Assembly (NCBI RefSeq): GCF_003026215.1
Contig: NZ_PYOC01000004.1
Coordinates: 124,001 to 188,000, forward strand
Origin: Photobacterium indicum
GTDB lineage: Bacteria; Pseudomonadota; Gammaproteobacteria; Enterobacterales; Vibrionaceae
DNA length: 64,000 nt
Direction of reading: 5' to 3'
Shown here: in pieces, positions 52,457-61,249 of the stretch
Position numbering within the stretch: the first letter of the stretch is position 1
Layout: every line of letters begins with the position of its first letter
Program-made: the position numbers and the translations under genes
Notes under the pieces: model-generated
Databases searched by the model: none
What the model was told of the DNA's origin: nothing
The model's input: only the letters and a program-made list of their open reading frames with translations

Positions 52457-53023
52457 TGTAATATTTATTCTTTAATTTTCATCGACCGTTAAACAGAAAA
52501 TCAGTCGCTTTAAGTAGTTTTACAATCATACACGACATTGATTACAGATACTGAATTTTAAGAGTTATGAATATCAAAAATCAAGCTAACCTCGTGTTAT
52601 GTTTGAATTTGCTTCAATTTGCTTTACTTTTTTAGCATTTATTGATAGGTGTTCATCTCATATTTAATGAGCAGCTACTTTAATAATAATTAAACACCCA
52701 TATTATTAGCCGATTTAAAGACCAATGCCTTTCAGTTCAGTAGCCAAATGATTGCTGATAAGAGCTGAGCCTTAATCCATTGAAAAAGCAACCAGCTAAC
52801 TCATCACTCTAACTAGTAATGTCCACCTACAATTCGCAACTGACAATGAAACGTATTCAGATACTGGGTTAATCTGGTCAGTTAATTATTCAGATTGATA
52901 TAAACATACAAACAAGCATGATTTTAATTCATGCATAAGGTTTTTTCTTTCATTTTTATATGACCAAAATCTCAAATATAATCTGTACATCTTGCTTTTC
53001 ATCTTTTTACGTAGATTTTTCTC
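52457..53023. other. Intergenic region between the TagB/F-like gene and the TRIC-type gene
   Basis: A 567-bp region of AT-rich sequence between divergent genes, marking the right border of the polysaccharide island. No gene, tRNA, integrase or attachment-like repeat was recognised. It should hold both promoters, which I cannot place with confidence. Confidence 0.45.
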
Positions 53024-53665
53024 ATGCTTTTAACAACTCTCTATATTATTGGTATTACTGCTGAAGCGATGACAGGTGCTTTGGCTGCGGGCAAGCGTCA
53101 CATGGATTGGTTTGGTGTTATGTTGGTGGCGAGCGCGACGGCTATTGGTGGCGGTACAGTCCGTGATGTGCTGTTGGGTCACTACCCGCTTGGCTGGGTG
53201 GCAAATCCACAGTATTTGGTTATCACTTGTCTAGCGGGTTTGTTAACGACTGTGATTGCTAAATGGGTTATTCGATTTCATAAGATTTTCATTATTCTAG
53301 ATGCGATTGGTTTAATTGTGTTCAGTATTATCGGTTGTCGTGTGGCAATGGATATGGGATTACCCGCTATTATCTGTATTGTTTCGGCAGTTGTTACGGG
53401 GGTGTTTGGTGGTTTGTTACGAGATTTGATTACTCGTCGCCAACCTATGGTGTTGCACAAAGAGTTATATGCTTCGATTGCACTGCTAGCGGGTGTGATG
53501 TATTACGGCATGATGTATTTTGCAGTACCTGAACTTATCACCACAATCGCAACATTAGTGGTGGGATTCACAGCGCGTATGGCGGCTGTACAATTACGCT
53601 GGCGTTTACCTGTGTTTGTACTCGAAGAGCCAAAAGAAGACAAGTTACTAGAAACTAGAAACTAG
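53024..53665 (+). CDS. TRIC-type cation channel family protein (UPF0126/YicG-like)
   Basis: A 213-residue inner-membrane protein with six or seven hydrophobic helices. It has two copies of the UPF0126 repeat: ITAEAMTGALAAGKRHMDWFGVMLVA with ATAIGGGTVRDVLLG, and LDAIGLIVFSIIGCRVAM with VTGVFGGLLRDLITRRQP. The GGGTVRDVLLG and GGLLRDLI motifs are typical of bacterial TRIC homologues, which conduct monovalent cations. The last codons (LLETRN) and the stop are part of a CTAG repeat. A bidirectional terminator follows. Confidence 0.85.
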   Translation: MLLTTLYIIGITAEAMTGALAAGKRHMDWFGVMLVASATAIGGGTVRDVLLGHYPLGWVANPQYLVITCLAGLLTTVIAKWVIRFHKIFIILDAIGLIVFSIIGCRVAMDMGLPAIICIVSAVVTGVFGGLLRDLITRRQPMVLHKELYASIALLAGVMYYGMMYFAVPELITTIATLVVGFTARMAAVQLRWRLPVFVLEEPKEDKLLETRN

Positions 53666-53667
53666 AA
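53644..53667. repeat. Short CTAG repeat at the 3' end of the TRIC-type gene
   Basis: TTACTAGAAACTAGAAACTAGAA, three units of ACTAGAA with one further partial unit. It encodes the last six codons and the stop of the TRIC-type gene and belongs to the same repeat family as the four left-hand sites. Confidence 0.6.
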
Positions 53668-53672
53668 TAAAA

Positions 53673-53710
53673 GAAAAAGCGGAAAAGCCATTAAGCTTCT
53701 CCGCTTTTTC
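53673..53710. terminator. Bidirectional rho-independent terminator between the TRIC-type gene and aroC
   Basis: GAAAAAGCGGAAAAGC / GCTTCTCCGCTTTTTC forms a near-perfect stem with A-rich and T-rich ends, so it can act on both convergent genes. Confidence 0.85.
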
Positions 53711-53738
53711 TTTGTCCTGTTTAGAGGTAAGTTGAAAC

Positions 53739-54824
53739 TTAAATCTTTGGTGTACTAGTCACTACATCTGCATTTTGACCACGATTCCGTAACAAGTGGT
53801 CCATCAATGTAATTGCTAGCATCGCTTCTGCAATTGGCACAGCACGAATACCCACACATGGATCGTGACGACCTTTGGTGATCACTTCTGCAGATTCACC
53901 TTTGCTGGTAATCGTTTCACCCGGAACCGTAATACTTGAAGTCGGCTTTAATGCAATATGGGCCACAATATCTTGCCCAGAAGAAATGCCACCTAAAATG
54001 CCACCAGCATGATTGGTTTTAAAACCATCAAGTGTCATTTCATCACGGTGCTGACTGCCACGCTGTTCGATTACCTCAAAGCCATCACCAATCTCAACAC
54101 CTTTAACTGCATTGATACTCATCAGTGAATGCGCGACATCGGCATCTAAACGGTCAAAAACAGGTTCGCCTAAACCGACAGGCACATTACTTGCGACAAC
54201 CGTTAGTTTGGCACCAATTGAATCTCCTTCTTTTTTCAGCTTACGAATAAGCTCGTCAAAGGCATCAACTTTATCTGCATCTGGGCAGAAAAAAGCATTC
54301 TGTTCAATTTGATCCCAATCGACTTTATCGATCTTCACATCACCCATTTGTGATAAGTACGCACGCACTTCAATACCATGAACCTGTTTCAGGTATTTCT
54401 TCGCCACGGCGCCTGCAGCAACTCGCATTGCCGTTTCACGGGCTGAAGAACGGCCGCCACCACGGTAATCACGTACCCCATATTTTTGGTGATAAGTATA
54501 ATCAGCATGACCAGGGCGGAATAAATCTTGGATGTTGGAGTAATCTTTAGAACGTTGATCGGTATTTTCAATCAACAAACCAATGGATGTGCCAGTTGTT
54601 TGCCCTTCAAATACACCTGAAAGGATTTTCACTTCATCCGCTTCGCGACGTTGTGTGGTGTATTTAGACGTACCAGGACGACGACGGTCAAGGTCGTGTT
54701 GCATGTCTTTTTCTGTCAGCGAAAGACCAGGAGGGCAGCCATCAATGATACAGCCTAATGCTATACCATGACTTTCACCGAATGTGGTGACGCGAAATAG
54801 TTGTCCAATCGTGTTGCCTGCCAT
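53739..54824 (-). CDS. aroC: AroC, chorismate synthase
   Basis: Last step of the shikimate pathway, converting EPSP to chorismate with reduced FMN. The 361-residue protein has [77 protein letters not shown] and [24 protein letters not shown], all diagnostic. With epmC and yfcL it marks the ancestral chromosomal locus into which the polysaccharide island has been inserted. Confidence 0.98.
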   Translation of the reverse strand: MAGNTIGQLFRVTTFGESHGIALGCIIDGCPPGLSLTEKDMQHDLDRRRPGTSKYTTQRREADEVKILSGVFEGQTTGTSIGLLIENTDQRSKDYSNIQDLFRPGHADYTYHQKYGVRDYRGGGRSSARETAMRVAAGAVAKKYLKQVHGIEVRAYLSQMGDVKIDKVDWDQIEQNAFFCPDADKVDAFDELIRKLKKEGDSIGAKLTVVASNVPVGLGEPVFDRLDADVAHSLMSINAVKGVEIGDGFEVIEQRGSQHRDEMTLDGFKTNHAGGILGGISSGQDIVAHIALKPTSSITVPGETITSKGESAEVITKGRHDPCVGIRAVPIAEAMLAITLMDHLLRNRGQNADVVTSTPKI

Positions 54825-54970
54825 TACTTCCTCTGTCTTTATCCGCTACTTGATCACGTTAGGTAACGTTTTCGTTAATGAGTACATAGTGCAAAGTTGT
54901 GACATGGATTGCAAGAGGGAATTAAGCAAAGATAAAAGGAGGGTTTTAGTGATAAATAAAAAAGAACAAA

Positions 54971-55028
54971 GCACCTAATAAACAAGACATCATATACCGT
55001 GATATTTGATGTCCTGTTTATTAGGTGC
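54971..55028 (-). terminator. Long inverted repeat, probable terminator of the PTS gene
   Basis: Arms GCACCTAATAAACAAGACATCATATA (54971-54996) and its near-complement at 55003-55028 form a 26-bp stem with very few mismatches around a 6-nt loop. On the minus strand it is followed by TTTGTTCTTTTTTA. A further copy of AATTAGGTGCC stands just outside (55034-55044). It lies 76 nt after the PTS stop. Confidence 0.75.
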
Positions 55029-55103
55029 CTTGTAATTAGGTGCCTATCTATCAAATGCTTGTATGTCGGCTTTTATATAACCGATACAATTACACCGATA
55101 TCG

Positions 55104-56999
55104 TTACGCTGTTGCCGTTTGAACTTTCGCCATACGCATTTTCTTCAATGATATAGCTACAAGTGCAGTGACTACCATACCCGTCGCCATACATAGTAAT
55201 GCAAGTAGCGGCTTATTCATCGCACCTAATAGCGCAACTACTGGGCCACCGTGTGCCACGCTGTTGGTGATACCGAATGAGAACGCCATTACTGCTGCAA
55301 CCATGCTACCCAGTACGTTGGCTGGAATAACAGATAGTGGGTCTTGTGCAGCAAAAGGAATCGCACCTTCAGAAATACCCACCAAGCCCATTGCACCAGC
55401 TGCTTTACCAGCTTCGATTTCACTCTCTTCGAAGATATTCAATTTACGACCAATCACTGTCGCTAGACCCATACCTAATGGTGCAACAGGAATCGCACAG
55501 GCCATTGCCCCCATAAATTGAGTCTGACCGTTAGCAATCATGCCGACAGAGAATAGGAACGCCACCTTGTTGAAAGGACCGCCCATATCAAAACCAGCCA
55601 TACCACCTAACACAATACCCAGTAAAACAACGTTACCAGTGCTCATATTGGTTAGAAGCGCATTTAAGCCTTCCATCAAGCCAGCAATCGGCGCACCAAT
55701 TACAAAGATAAACGCACCAGCAATAAACAAGGTACCCGTAATAGGCGCAATCATGATTGGCACTAAAGGCTGAATCATTTTGTGGTAGTTACGAGTTGCG
55801 ATAAAGCGCACGAAATAACCGACCAGTAAACCAGCGACAATCGCACCAATGAAACCTGTTCCAGCTTCAGCACCGTAGAACGAACCGTCATTTGCAATCC
55901 AGCCACCAATGAAACCAGGGACTAAGCCTGGACGGTCTGCAATCGCAAAAGCAATGTAACCTGCAAGTACTGGAATCATCAGTTTGAAGGCAATCACACC
56001 TACATCTAATACTGATTGCCACAAGCTCCCTTCAGGAATCGCCATACCCGCATCAGTCGGTTGGCCACCAATGGCTAACGCTAACGCAATCAACAAACCA
56101 CCAGTAACCACAAACGGGATCATGTGTGATACGCCATTCATCAGGTAGCGGTATAGATTTGAACGCGCTTCTGACACTTTGCTTTCTGTCGAGGTTGGCT
56201 TTTCATTTGAAGCATCAAACGGGGCTGCCGCTAATCCTTGCTCAATCACGCCTTTACCGTCTTTAATCGGTGCTTTTACACCCGTCTTAATTAATTTTTT
56301 ACCCGCAAAGCGCGCCATATCAACTTGCTTATCACAACTTACGATAATGGCATCGGCACGGGCTATCTCTTCGGCTGTAGGGGTATTTTTCACCCCAATA
56401 GAACCGTTAGTTTCGACCTTAATTTCATACCCCATCGCGGCAGCTGCTTTTTCCAGCGCTTCTGCTGCTAAGTAAGTATGTGCAACACCAGCAGGACAAC
56501 CGGTTACGCCAATCAGGAAACCTTGGTCTTTTGCGACGCTTGGTGCGGCTGCTTTTTTCTCTAGCAATAACGCTAAGGCATCTGCCGGAGTTTTTGCCGC
56601 TAAGAACGCCTCAATGAAACCGTCTTCAATCAACTTCGAGGATAGTTCAGCTAACACTTCAATATGGTGGTTGGCGCCGCCATCTGGCGATGCAATCATG
56701 AAAAAGAGTTTGGAAGGTAAGCCGTCTTCTGCGCCGTATTCTATTCCTTGGCGACTCACACCAATAGCCACTGCGGGTGATACAACCGCAGCACTTTTGG
56801 CGTGTGGCAATGCTACGCCATCTTCAAAACCAGTATTTCCTAGCTCTTCACGTGCTTGGATATCTGCAAGAAATTGAGTTTTATCACCCACTTTTCCTTG
56901 CTGAGCAAGCATCTCTGCCATTTCAGCAAATACCGCTTCTTTGGTCGTTGCTTGTAAATTCAAGCTGATTAAGTTTTCATTAATGAGAGTTGTAATCAT
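55104..56999 (-). CDS. Fructose-family PTS EIIABC permease (probable mannose/fructose transporter)
   Basis: The 631-residue inner-membrane permease phosphorylates its sugar during uptake. Domains in order: EIIA (residues 1-~145, with GVALPHAKSAAV holding the phospho-His), EIIB (~155-255, LIGVTGCPAGVAHTYLAAEAL with the phospho-Cys) and EIIC (~285-631, NGVSHMIPFVVTGGLLIALALA and several further helices). With manA immediately upstream and an AraC regulator nearby, the cluster resembles the Vibrio cholerae mannose-type locus, so mannose is the likely substrate (inference). A CRP-like site lies about 350 bp upstream. Confidence 0.85.
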   Translation of the reverse strand: MITTLINENLISLNLQATTKEAVFAEMAEMLAQQGKVGDKTQFLADIQAREELGNTGFEDGVALPHAKSAAVVSPAVAIGVSRQGIEYGAEDGLPSKLFFMIASPDGGANHHIEVLAELSSKLIEDGFIEAFLAAKTPADALALLLEKKAAAPSVAKDQGFLIGVTGCPAGVAHTYLAAEALEKAAAAMGYEIKVETNGSIGVKNTPTAEEIARADAIIVSCDKQVDMARFAGKKLIKTGVKAPIKDGKGVIEQGLAAAPFDASNEKPTSTESKVSEARSNLYRYLMNGVSHMIPFVVTGGLLIALALAIGGQPTDAGMAIPEGSLWQSVLDVGVIAFKLMIPVLAGYIAFAIADRPGLVPGFIGGWIANDGSFYGAEAGTGFIGAIVAGLLVGYFVRFIATRNYHKMIQPLVPIMIAPITGTLFIAGAFIFVIGAPIAGLMEGLNALLTNMSTGNVVLLGIVLGGMAGFDMGGPFNKVAFLFSVGMIANGQTQFMGAMACAIPVAPLGMGLATVIGRKLNIFEESEIEAGKAAGAMGLVGISEGAIPFAAQDPLSVIPANVLGSMVAAVMAFSFGITNSVAHGGPVVALLGAMNKPLLALLCMATGMVVTALVAISLKKMRMAKVQTATA

Positions 57000-57444
57000 C
57001 GTTCTATCCCCGATTTATTCTCTTCTGTGTCGCTTTACACCTAGGATGTATTCATCCATTGATGGTGCGCTCATGTCTATAACTATTGTGGTCGCTGGCA
57101 AGCCATTTCGATAGAGCATAAAAAAGGCTTTTACTGGATATTTGTACCACGCAGCTTTCAGTGTGATCGATGTCTCATATAAAGAACCATATGCCAACTC
57201 GTAATAAAACCAACATATAAACATTAGAATACAAAGATATAAGATTAGAATTAACCATAATTATCGCTATTAAAATAAATACAAATAACCAACGGAAAAT
57301 TCAACACTGCAATAAAGTAACTATATAACTGATTAGATGTACGATATTTAGGTGATAAAGCTCACAAAATAAAACTGGATTGTAGGACTAGTGACTAAAA
57401 GGGAAATATTTACATAACGGGAGGACAATGTAGAACAGTAAAAT
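57000..57444. other. Intergenic region upstream of the PTS EIIABC gene
   Basis: This 445-bp gap holds no supported gene. It contains the CRP-like site described separately and a possible minus-strand -10 TATAGT at 57320-57325 or TATATA at 57322-57327. The long leader could contain further regulatory structure that I cannot identify. Confidence 0.45.
57351..57366 (-). promoter_or_regulatory. Candidate CRP binding site
   Basis: GGTGATAAAGCTCACA: one half (TCACA) is perfect and the other (GGTGA) has one mismatch to TGTGA, with the correct 6-bp spacing. Its centre lies 34-36 bp upstream of a TATATA/TATAGT -10 candidate for the PTS gene, near the class II activator spacing. Catabolite control of a PTS sugar operon is expected. 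Confidence 0.45.
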
Positions 57445-57476
57445 AAAGGGATTTACGCCTATAGCCTAAATCCCTT
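57445..57476 (-). terminator. Rho-independent terminator of manA
   Basis: Stem AAAGGGATTTA / TAAATCCCTTT around a loop GC-rich at its base, followed on the minus strand by a T-rich tail (ATTTTACTG). It lies about 35 nt after the manA stop. Confidence 0.75.
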
Positions 57477-57511
57477 TTCGTCTTTTTAGATATGCTTGGT
57501 TTTGTAAAAGC

Positions 57512-58711
57512 TTAGTTGTAGGCTCTCGCAAAACAACCGTTACAGCTAGCAGCATAGTTCAGAGCATAAGCAGGAATGAATACTGACTCCCCTTTTTCAA
57601 TTGTGATTGTTTCACCGTTTTGGTGCGTCACAGTAACAGGGGCATCAACTGCAAATAAGATCTCAGCACTGTAATGCTCGATCACTGTATTACTTACTTG
57701 CTGATAAACGCTGAACTTAAAATCAGGTACCGGAATAGGATAATGCTGGCTACCCTCACCCAGTTCAGGGGCAAGTAACAAACTGTCTACTGGTTTAGTA
57801 ACAAACAAGGTGCTTGCCACCAATTCTGGCACATCCATGTATTTCGGGGTTAGCCCGGCACGTAATACATTATCTGAATTGGCCATGATCTCTAAGCCTG
57901 TTCCTTTGATGTAAGCATGCGGTGTGCAGGCGTCAAGGAACATGGCTTCACCCGGCTGAAGGGTTAATACATTCAACATTAATGGCGCGAACAGACCGAT
58001 ATCACCAGGGTATTGCTCTGCTAATTCAATCAGTAAACCAAATAACGCGTCTTCTTGATGGGTGTTCGCGTAAGCTAACAATGCGTTCACCGCCGTTTCC
58101 TTCACTTCTCCTTCAAGAGATAACATCGCTTGGAAAAAGCCTTGTAGACCGACTTCGTTTTGTTCGGCAGAAAATGCCGCCACTAAGTCAGACAATACTG
58201 GAATATTGAGTGTTTCAAATTGCACCACAATATCGGCAATTTCACGGAAACCATTCATTGCTTGATAAGGCGTTAACGCAAACACTAATTCAGGCTTATG
58301 GTTTGGATCTTTATAATTACGATTACCCGCATTGCGAGGAATACCTTCAGCGTCTTCTTTCGCAAAACCAACTTCGGCTTGGGCTTTACTTGGGTGCACT
58401 TGAATTGACAGTGCTTTTTCAGCCGCTAGTACTTTGAATAAGTAAGGTAATTCACCAAACGTCGCCTGAGTATTCGCCCCTAAAATAGCATTAGGATCGG
58501 TTGCAATGAAATCAGACAATAATACTGGCTTGCCAGACATGTTGATTGTAGAACAGCCATTTGGGTGGGCCCCCATCCAAATTTCAGCTTGCGGCTGGGC
58601 ATCTGGATTTGCTGTGCCAAACAGCTGCTGCACAGAAGTAACACTGCCCCATGGGTAATTTTGAATTACATTATCCATTTTGAAAAATACAGGACGGATT
58701 GAATCAGTCAT
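57512..58711 (-). CDS. manA: ManA, mannose-6-phosphate isomerase (type I)
   Basis: Interconverts mannose-6-P and fructose-6-P, feeding the sugar brought in by the PTS into glycolysis and supplying mannose-6-P for GDP-sugars. The zinc enzyme has MDNVIQNYPWGSVTSVQQLFG near the N-terminus, QAEIWMGAHPNGCS, LFKVLAAEKALSIQVHPSK (zinc ligands), NYKDPNHKPELVFAL and FLDACTPHAYIKGTGLEIMANSDNVLRAGLTPK. An ATG at 58786 is in frame, but family similarity starts at TDSIRPVFFKMDN, preceded by AAGGA 9 nt before the ATG at 58711; I use that start (399 residues). Confidence 0.95.
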   Translation of the reverse strand: MTDSIRPVFFKMDNVIQNYPWGSVTSVQQLFGTANPDAQPQAEIWMGAHPNGCSTINMSGKPVLLSDFIATDPNAILGANTQATFGELPYLFKVLAAEKALSIQVHPSKAQAEVGFAKEDAEGIPRNAGNRNYKDPNHKPELVFALTPYQAMNGFREIADIVVQFETLNIPVLSDLVAAFSAEQNEVGLQGFFQAMLSLEGEVKETAVNALLAYANTHQEDALFGLLIELAEQYPGDIGLFAPLMLNVLTLQPGEAMFLDACTPHAYIKGTGLEIMANSDNVLRAGLTPKYMDVPELVASTLFVTKPVDSLLLAPELGEGSQHYPIPVPDFKFSVYQQVSNTVIEHYSAEILFAVDAPVTVTHQNGETITIEKGESVFIPAYALNYAASCNGCFARAYN

Positions 58712-59136
58712 TACCATAAATCCTTGTTGAATATGATCATCAAGATCGAATATTAAAATCAAATGCGTTAAAACGACTTTCATCAATCAGCCAGTTATCA
58801 ACCATAGTTATTAGAAGCATGGTTATTTACAAAATGGCTATTCGTAAACTATGGAAGCCGCAAACTGATGGAAGTCGTTTCGTTAACGATATTTACCGCT
58901 AGTTTTGTTAGCTCATCAACCAACACAATGCCGATCAACGCCGCAAGACTATAGCAAAATCGTTTACCCGATTGCGATATGCATTCATCATAAACTATTG
59001 GCTATCTTGTTTAAGATCATGAATCCCCCTTCAAATAGCCAGTAGGATACTGTCGCTTAATTACCACACTTAACTGACTTATCGTGGCATTTAGCATCTA
59101 TTTAAGCGCTTTTACACACTTTAACCATGAGCATCT
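58712..59136. other. Divergent region between manA and the AraC-family gene
   Basis: A 425-bp region with no other supported gene. It should contain the divergent promoters of manA and the regulator gene and probably binding sites for the regulator. I cannot define an operator by eye. Confidence 0.4.
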
Positions 59137-59982
59137 ATGAGTACTGTATTTCTCGATATCATTGATACTGTTTTATCTGAACGGGAGAATTTTAACCGTA
59201 TTTGGTTTGCAGGTGATCAACATGCGCCTCCCGCCTTTAGCTATCAAGTCAATTTTCCACGGCTGGAGCTGGTATTAAGTGGGGAATATATTAATCAACT
59301 CGAAGATCCCGTGATGGGAGTTAGCGAAGTTAGCCTAATGGCGGGTGATGCTATTTACATTCCCCCTAATACTTGGAATAAACCGAATTGGGAAAATGAA
59401 TGTTCGGTATTGAGCTTACTGTTTGGCAAACGTCAATTGGGGTTCAGCTTAGTCAGTAAAGGCAAAGAAAGCGTTGGGTTTTACGACGTACAGAAGCACA
59501 GTATTCAGGCTTGGACTGGGCATGCTATCGACCACATTTTGAGTGCCCTGAATACCTTAGCCAAAGAGCCAAATCACAGCCCGATGGATGAGCATTTGTT
59601 AATGGCATTATTAAGCTATTGCCGCACGATGATCCACTCACCTACGCAATCAGCAAAAACACGCAGTGAGGATCTTTATCAGGGGATTTGTATCTATATT
59701 CAAGAGAATTTTCACCGAGCAGTCACCCGTGAAACCATTGCACACCGCTTTAACGTCTCACCCAATCACCTTTCACGCTTATTTCGCCAACAAGGGCACA
59801 TGCGGCTCGCCGATTATATATGCTGGGTAAGGCTAGAACGGGCAAAGTTTATGTTGAAAAAGTACCCTTTCCGCTTGCATGAAGTCGCGACACGCTGCGG
59901 TTTCCAAGATGTGAATTATTTTTGTCGGGTATTTAAAAACAAAACCGGCAGAACGCCAACGGAATACCGGGAGATAACATAA
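59137..59982 (+). CDS. AraC-family transcriptional regulator
   Basis: A 281-residue DNA-binding protein with an N-terminal cupin-like sensing region (LVLSGEYINQLEDPVMG, AGDAIYIPPNTWNKP). The C-terminal AraC domain has two helix-turn-helix motifs: TRETIAHRFNVSPNHLSRLFRQQ and LHEVATRCGFQDVNYFCRVFKNKTGRTPTEYR. It is divergent from manA and adjacent to PTS genes, so it most likely senses a sugar or sugar phosphate and controls manA and the PTS genes (inference). Confidence 0.9.
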   Translation: MSTVFLDIIDTVLSERENFNRIWFAGDQHAPPAFSYQVNFPRLELVLSGEYINQLEDPVMGVSEVSLMAGDAIYIPPNTWNKPNWENECSVLSLLFGKRQLGFSLVSKGKESVGFYDVQKHSIQAWTGHAIDHILSALNTLAKEPNHSPMDEHLLMALLSYCRTMIHSPTQSAKTRSEDLYQGICIYIQENFHRAVTRETIAHRFNVSPNHLSRLFRQQGHMRLADYICWVRLERAKFMLKKYPFRLHEVATRCGFQDVNYFCRVFKNKTGRTPTEYREIT

Positions 59983-60034
59983 CGAGTGATGGTATAACAA
60001 GTCGTTTAGCAGCTGAACGCTCAAGCTAAGCAGT

Positions 60035-60841
60035 TTAGCTCAACGACTCAACTGAGCTAAGCGCATTCAAGATAATCGCATGGATCACAGCAGGCGTTTT
60101 AGCCGTTGTTAGCGCTTCACAGAAATCATCATTGAGTAAGCATTGCGAGAAATGGGCAAAAGCCATCACCACTGGGCGTTGTGGTGGCTTGGGCAGCACC
60201 ATTGCAATCATTCTCGTGACAGGTCCTCGGTTTGACCCCCACTCAATACCAGCGCTACTGCTTAATATCGTCATACCCGGTACGGTAATCGATTCATGCA
60301 TGATATGAGGCAAAGCGATCTGTTGCCCCATCACTGTCGCAGAGACTTTTTCCCTAGCCATAAAACATTCGACTAACTGTTTTTTAGTGCCAGTACTAAC
60401 TTTTTGCTGATTCAACCGATCCACCAGCGATGCAATCACTTTAGGTTTCGGTGTTGCAGCATCAACAGTTGAAATAGAGTGGACTGAAAACGAAAAATCA
60501 AAGGGTAACGGTGACTGAATATTAGCTAGTAACCCTGAAGACGATGCATTTTTCATACGACGTTGAATAACAGGTTTAGCAAATTCGGCAATGAATTCTG
60601 TTAACACCATATGGGCTAATTCAGCATCATTCCCTTGAATCACCAACTGGCAAAGTTCACCCGGTTTGCTCGCGAGACTGAGCATACGAAGAGGTTGGCG
60701 AATATCTGCTTTACGTAACTGACGAAGATTTAACAACGTGACTGATGAGCGGAAATAATCAGCCAAACGTTTTAGCTGATGAAGCTGATAAGACGGTAAG
60801 CCTTTCGAACAACAATAAAAGGTTATGCGCCGTTGGATCAT
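60035..60841 (-). CDS. PTS EIIA (fructose/nitrogen type) with degenerate N-terminal HPr-like domain
   Basis: A 268-residue cytoplasmic protein. The C-terminal EIIA domain (about 130-268) has FMAREKVSATVMGQQIALPHIMHES with the phospho-His, then GIEWGSNRGPVTRMIAMVLP. The N-terminal ~95 residues resemble HPr (Rossmann-like beta-alpha pattern with LRMLSLASKPGELCQLVIQGNDAELAHMVLTEFI), but the active-site region reads CCSKGLPSYQL where HPr has GLHARPA, so the phospho-His is missing. Proteins of this architecture occur next to fructose-like PTS genes. It lies 1 nt after the EIIB gene and probably works with it; no partner EIIC is adjacent. Confidence 0.75.
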   Translation of the reverse strand: MIQRRITFYCCSKGLPSYQLHQLKRLADYFRSSVTLLNLRQLRKADIRQPLRMLSLASKPGELCQLVIQGNDAELAHMVLTEFIAEFAKPVIQRRMKNASSSGLLANIQSPLPFDFSFSVHSISTVDAATPKPKVIASLVDRLNQQKVSTGTKKQLVECFMAREKVSATVMGQQIALPHIMHESITVPGMTILSSSAGIEWGSNRGPVTRMIAMVLPKPPQRPVVMAFAHFSQCLLNDDFCEALTTAKTPAVIHAIILNALSSVESLS

Positions 60842-60842
60842 T

Positions 60843-61145
60843 TTACAATTCCTGACAACGTTGAATAACAGCAGTCGGATTGATTAACACTTCTTCAATG
60901 GTCACACAGTGGATTTTACTGCCCGTAAAGCGAGCACGCTGTTCTACTTCGATATCAGATGCAATCAATACGATATCTGCTCGGGCAATATCTTGTGGGG
61001 TTAATAGATTTTCAATACCCATCGCCCCTTGAGTTTCAACTTGAATTTGAATCCCTAATTGATGGGCTGTTTTAGTAAGTACATCGGCAGCCATATAAGT
61101 GTGCGCAATGCCTGTCGGACATGCCGTGACAGCAACGATTTTCAT
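60843..61145 (-). CDS. PTS fructose-like EIIB
   Basis: A 100-residue EIIB domain with VAVTACPTGIAHTYMAADVLTK, which carries the phospho-Cys and matches fructose-type IIB domains. VETQGAMGIENLLTPQDIARADIVLIASDI follows. It is separate from the EIIABC permease at 55104-56999. Together with the adjacent EIIA it forms a phosphorelay without its own EIIC, so it may feed the nearby permease or have a regulatory role. Confidence 0.9.
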   Translation of the reverse strand: MKIVAVTACPTGIAHTYMAADVLTKTAHQLGIQIQVETQGAMGIENLLTPQDIARADIVLIASDIEVEQRARFTGSKIHCVTIEEVLINPTAVIQRCQEL

Positions 61146-61249
61146 GTATCTTCCTCTATAACATCAGAAATATAAAAAAGCGAACATCAAGTAAATAGTT
61201 ACTCGAAGCTCGCATTTTACGCTTTATCGGCTATTTAGCGTATTGCTAA

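Noticed and set aside
52457-53023. Search for an integrase, tRNA or attachment repeat at the right edge of the island
   Set aside because: Nothing convincing was found. The region looks like ordinary divergent promoter sequence.
55168-56968. Plus-strand open frames opposite the PTS EIIABC gene
   Set aside because: They are antisense shadows of a GC-richer, strongly biased coding region, and their translations are low-complexity Ala/Pro/Ile mixtures.
58712-58786. N-terminal extension of ManA from 58786
   Set aside because: The extra 25 residues have no family counterpart, and the ATG at 58711 has an AAGGA ribosome-binding site at suitable spacing.
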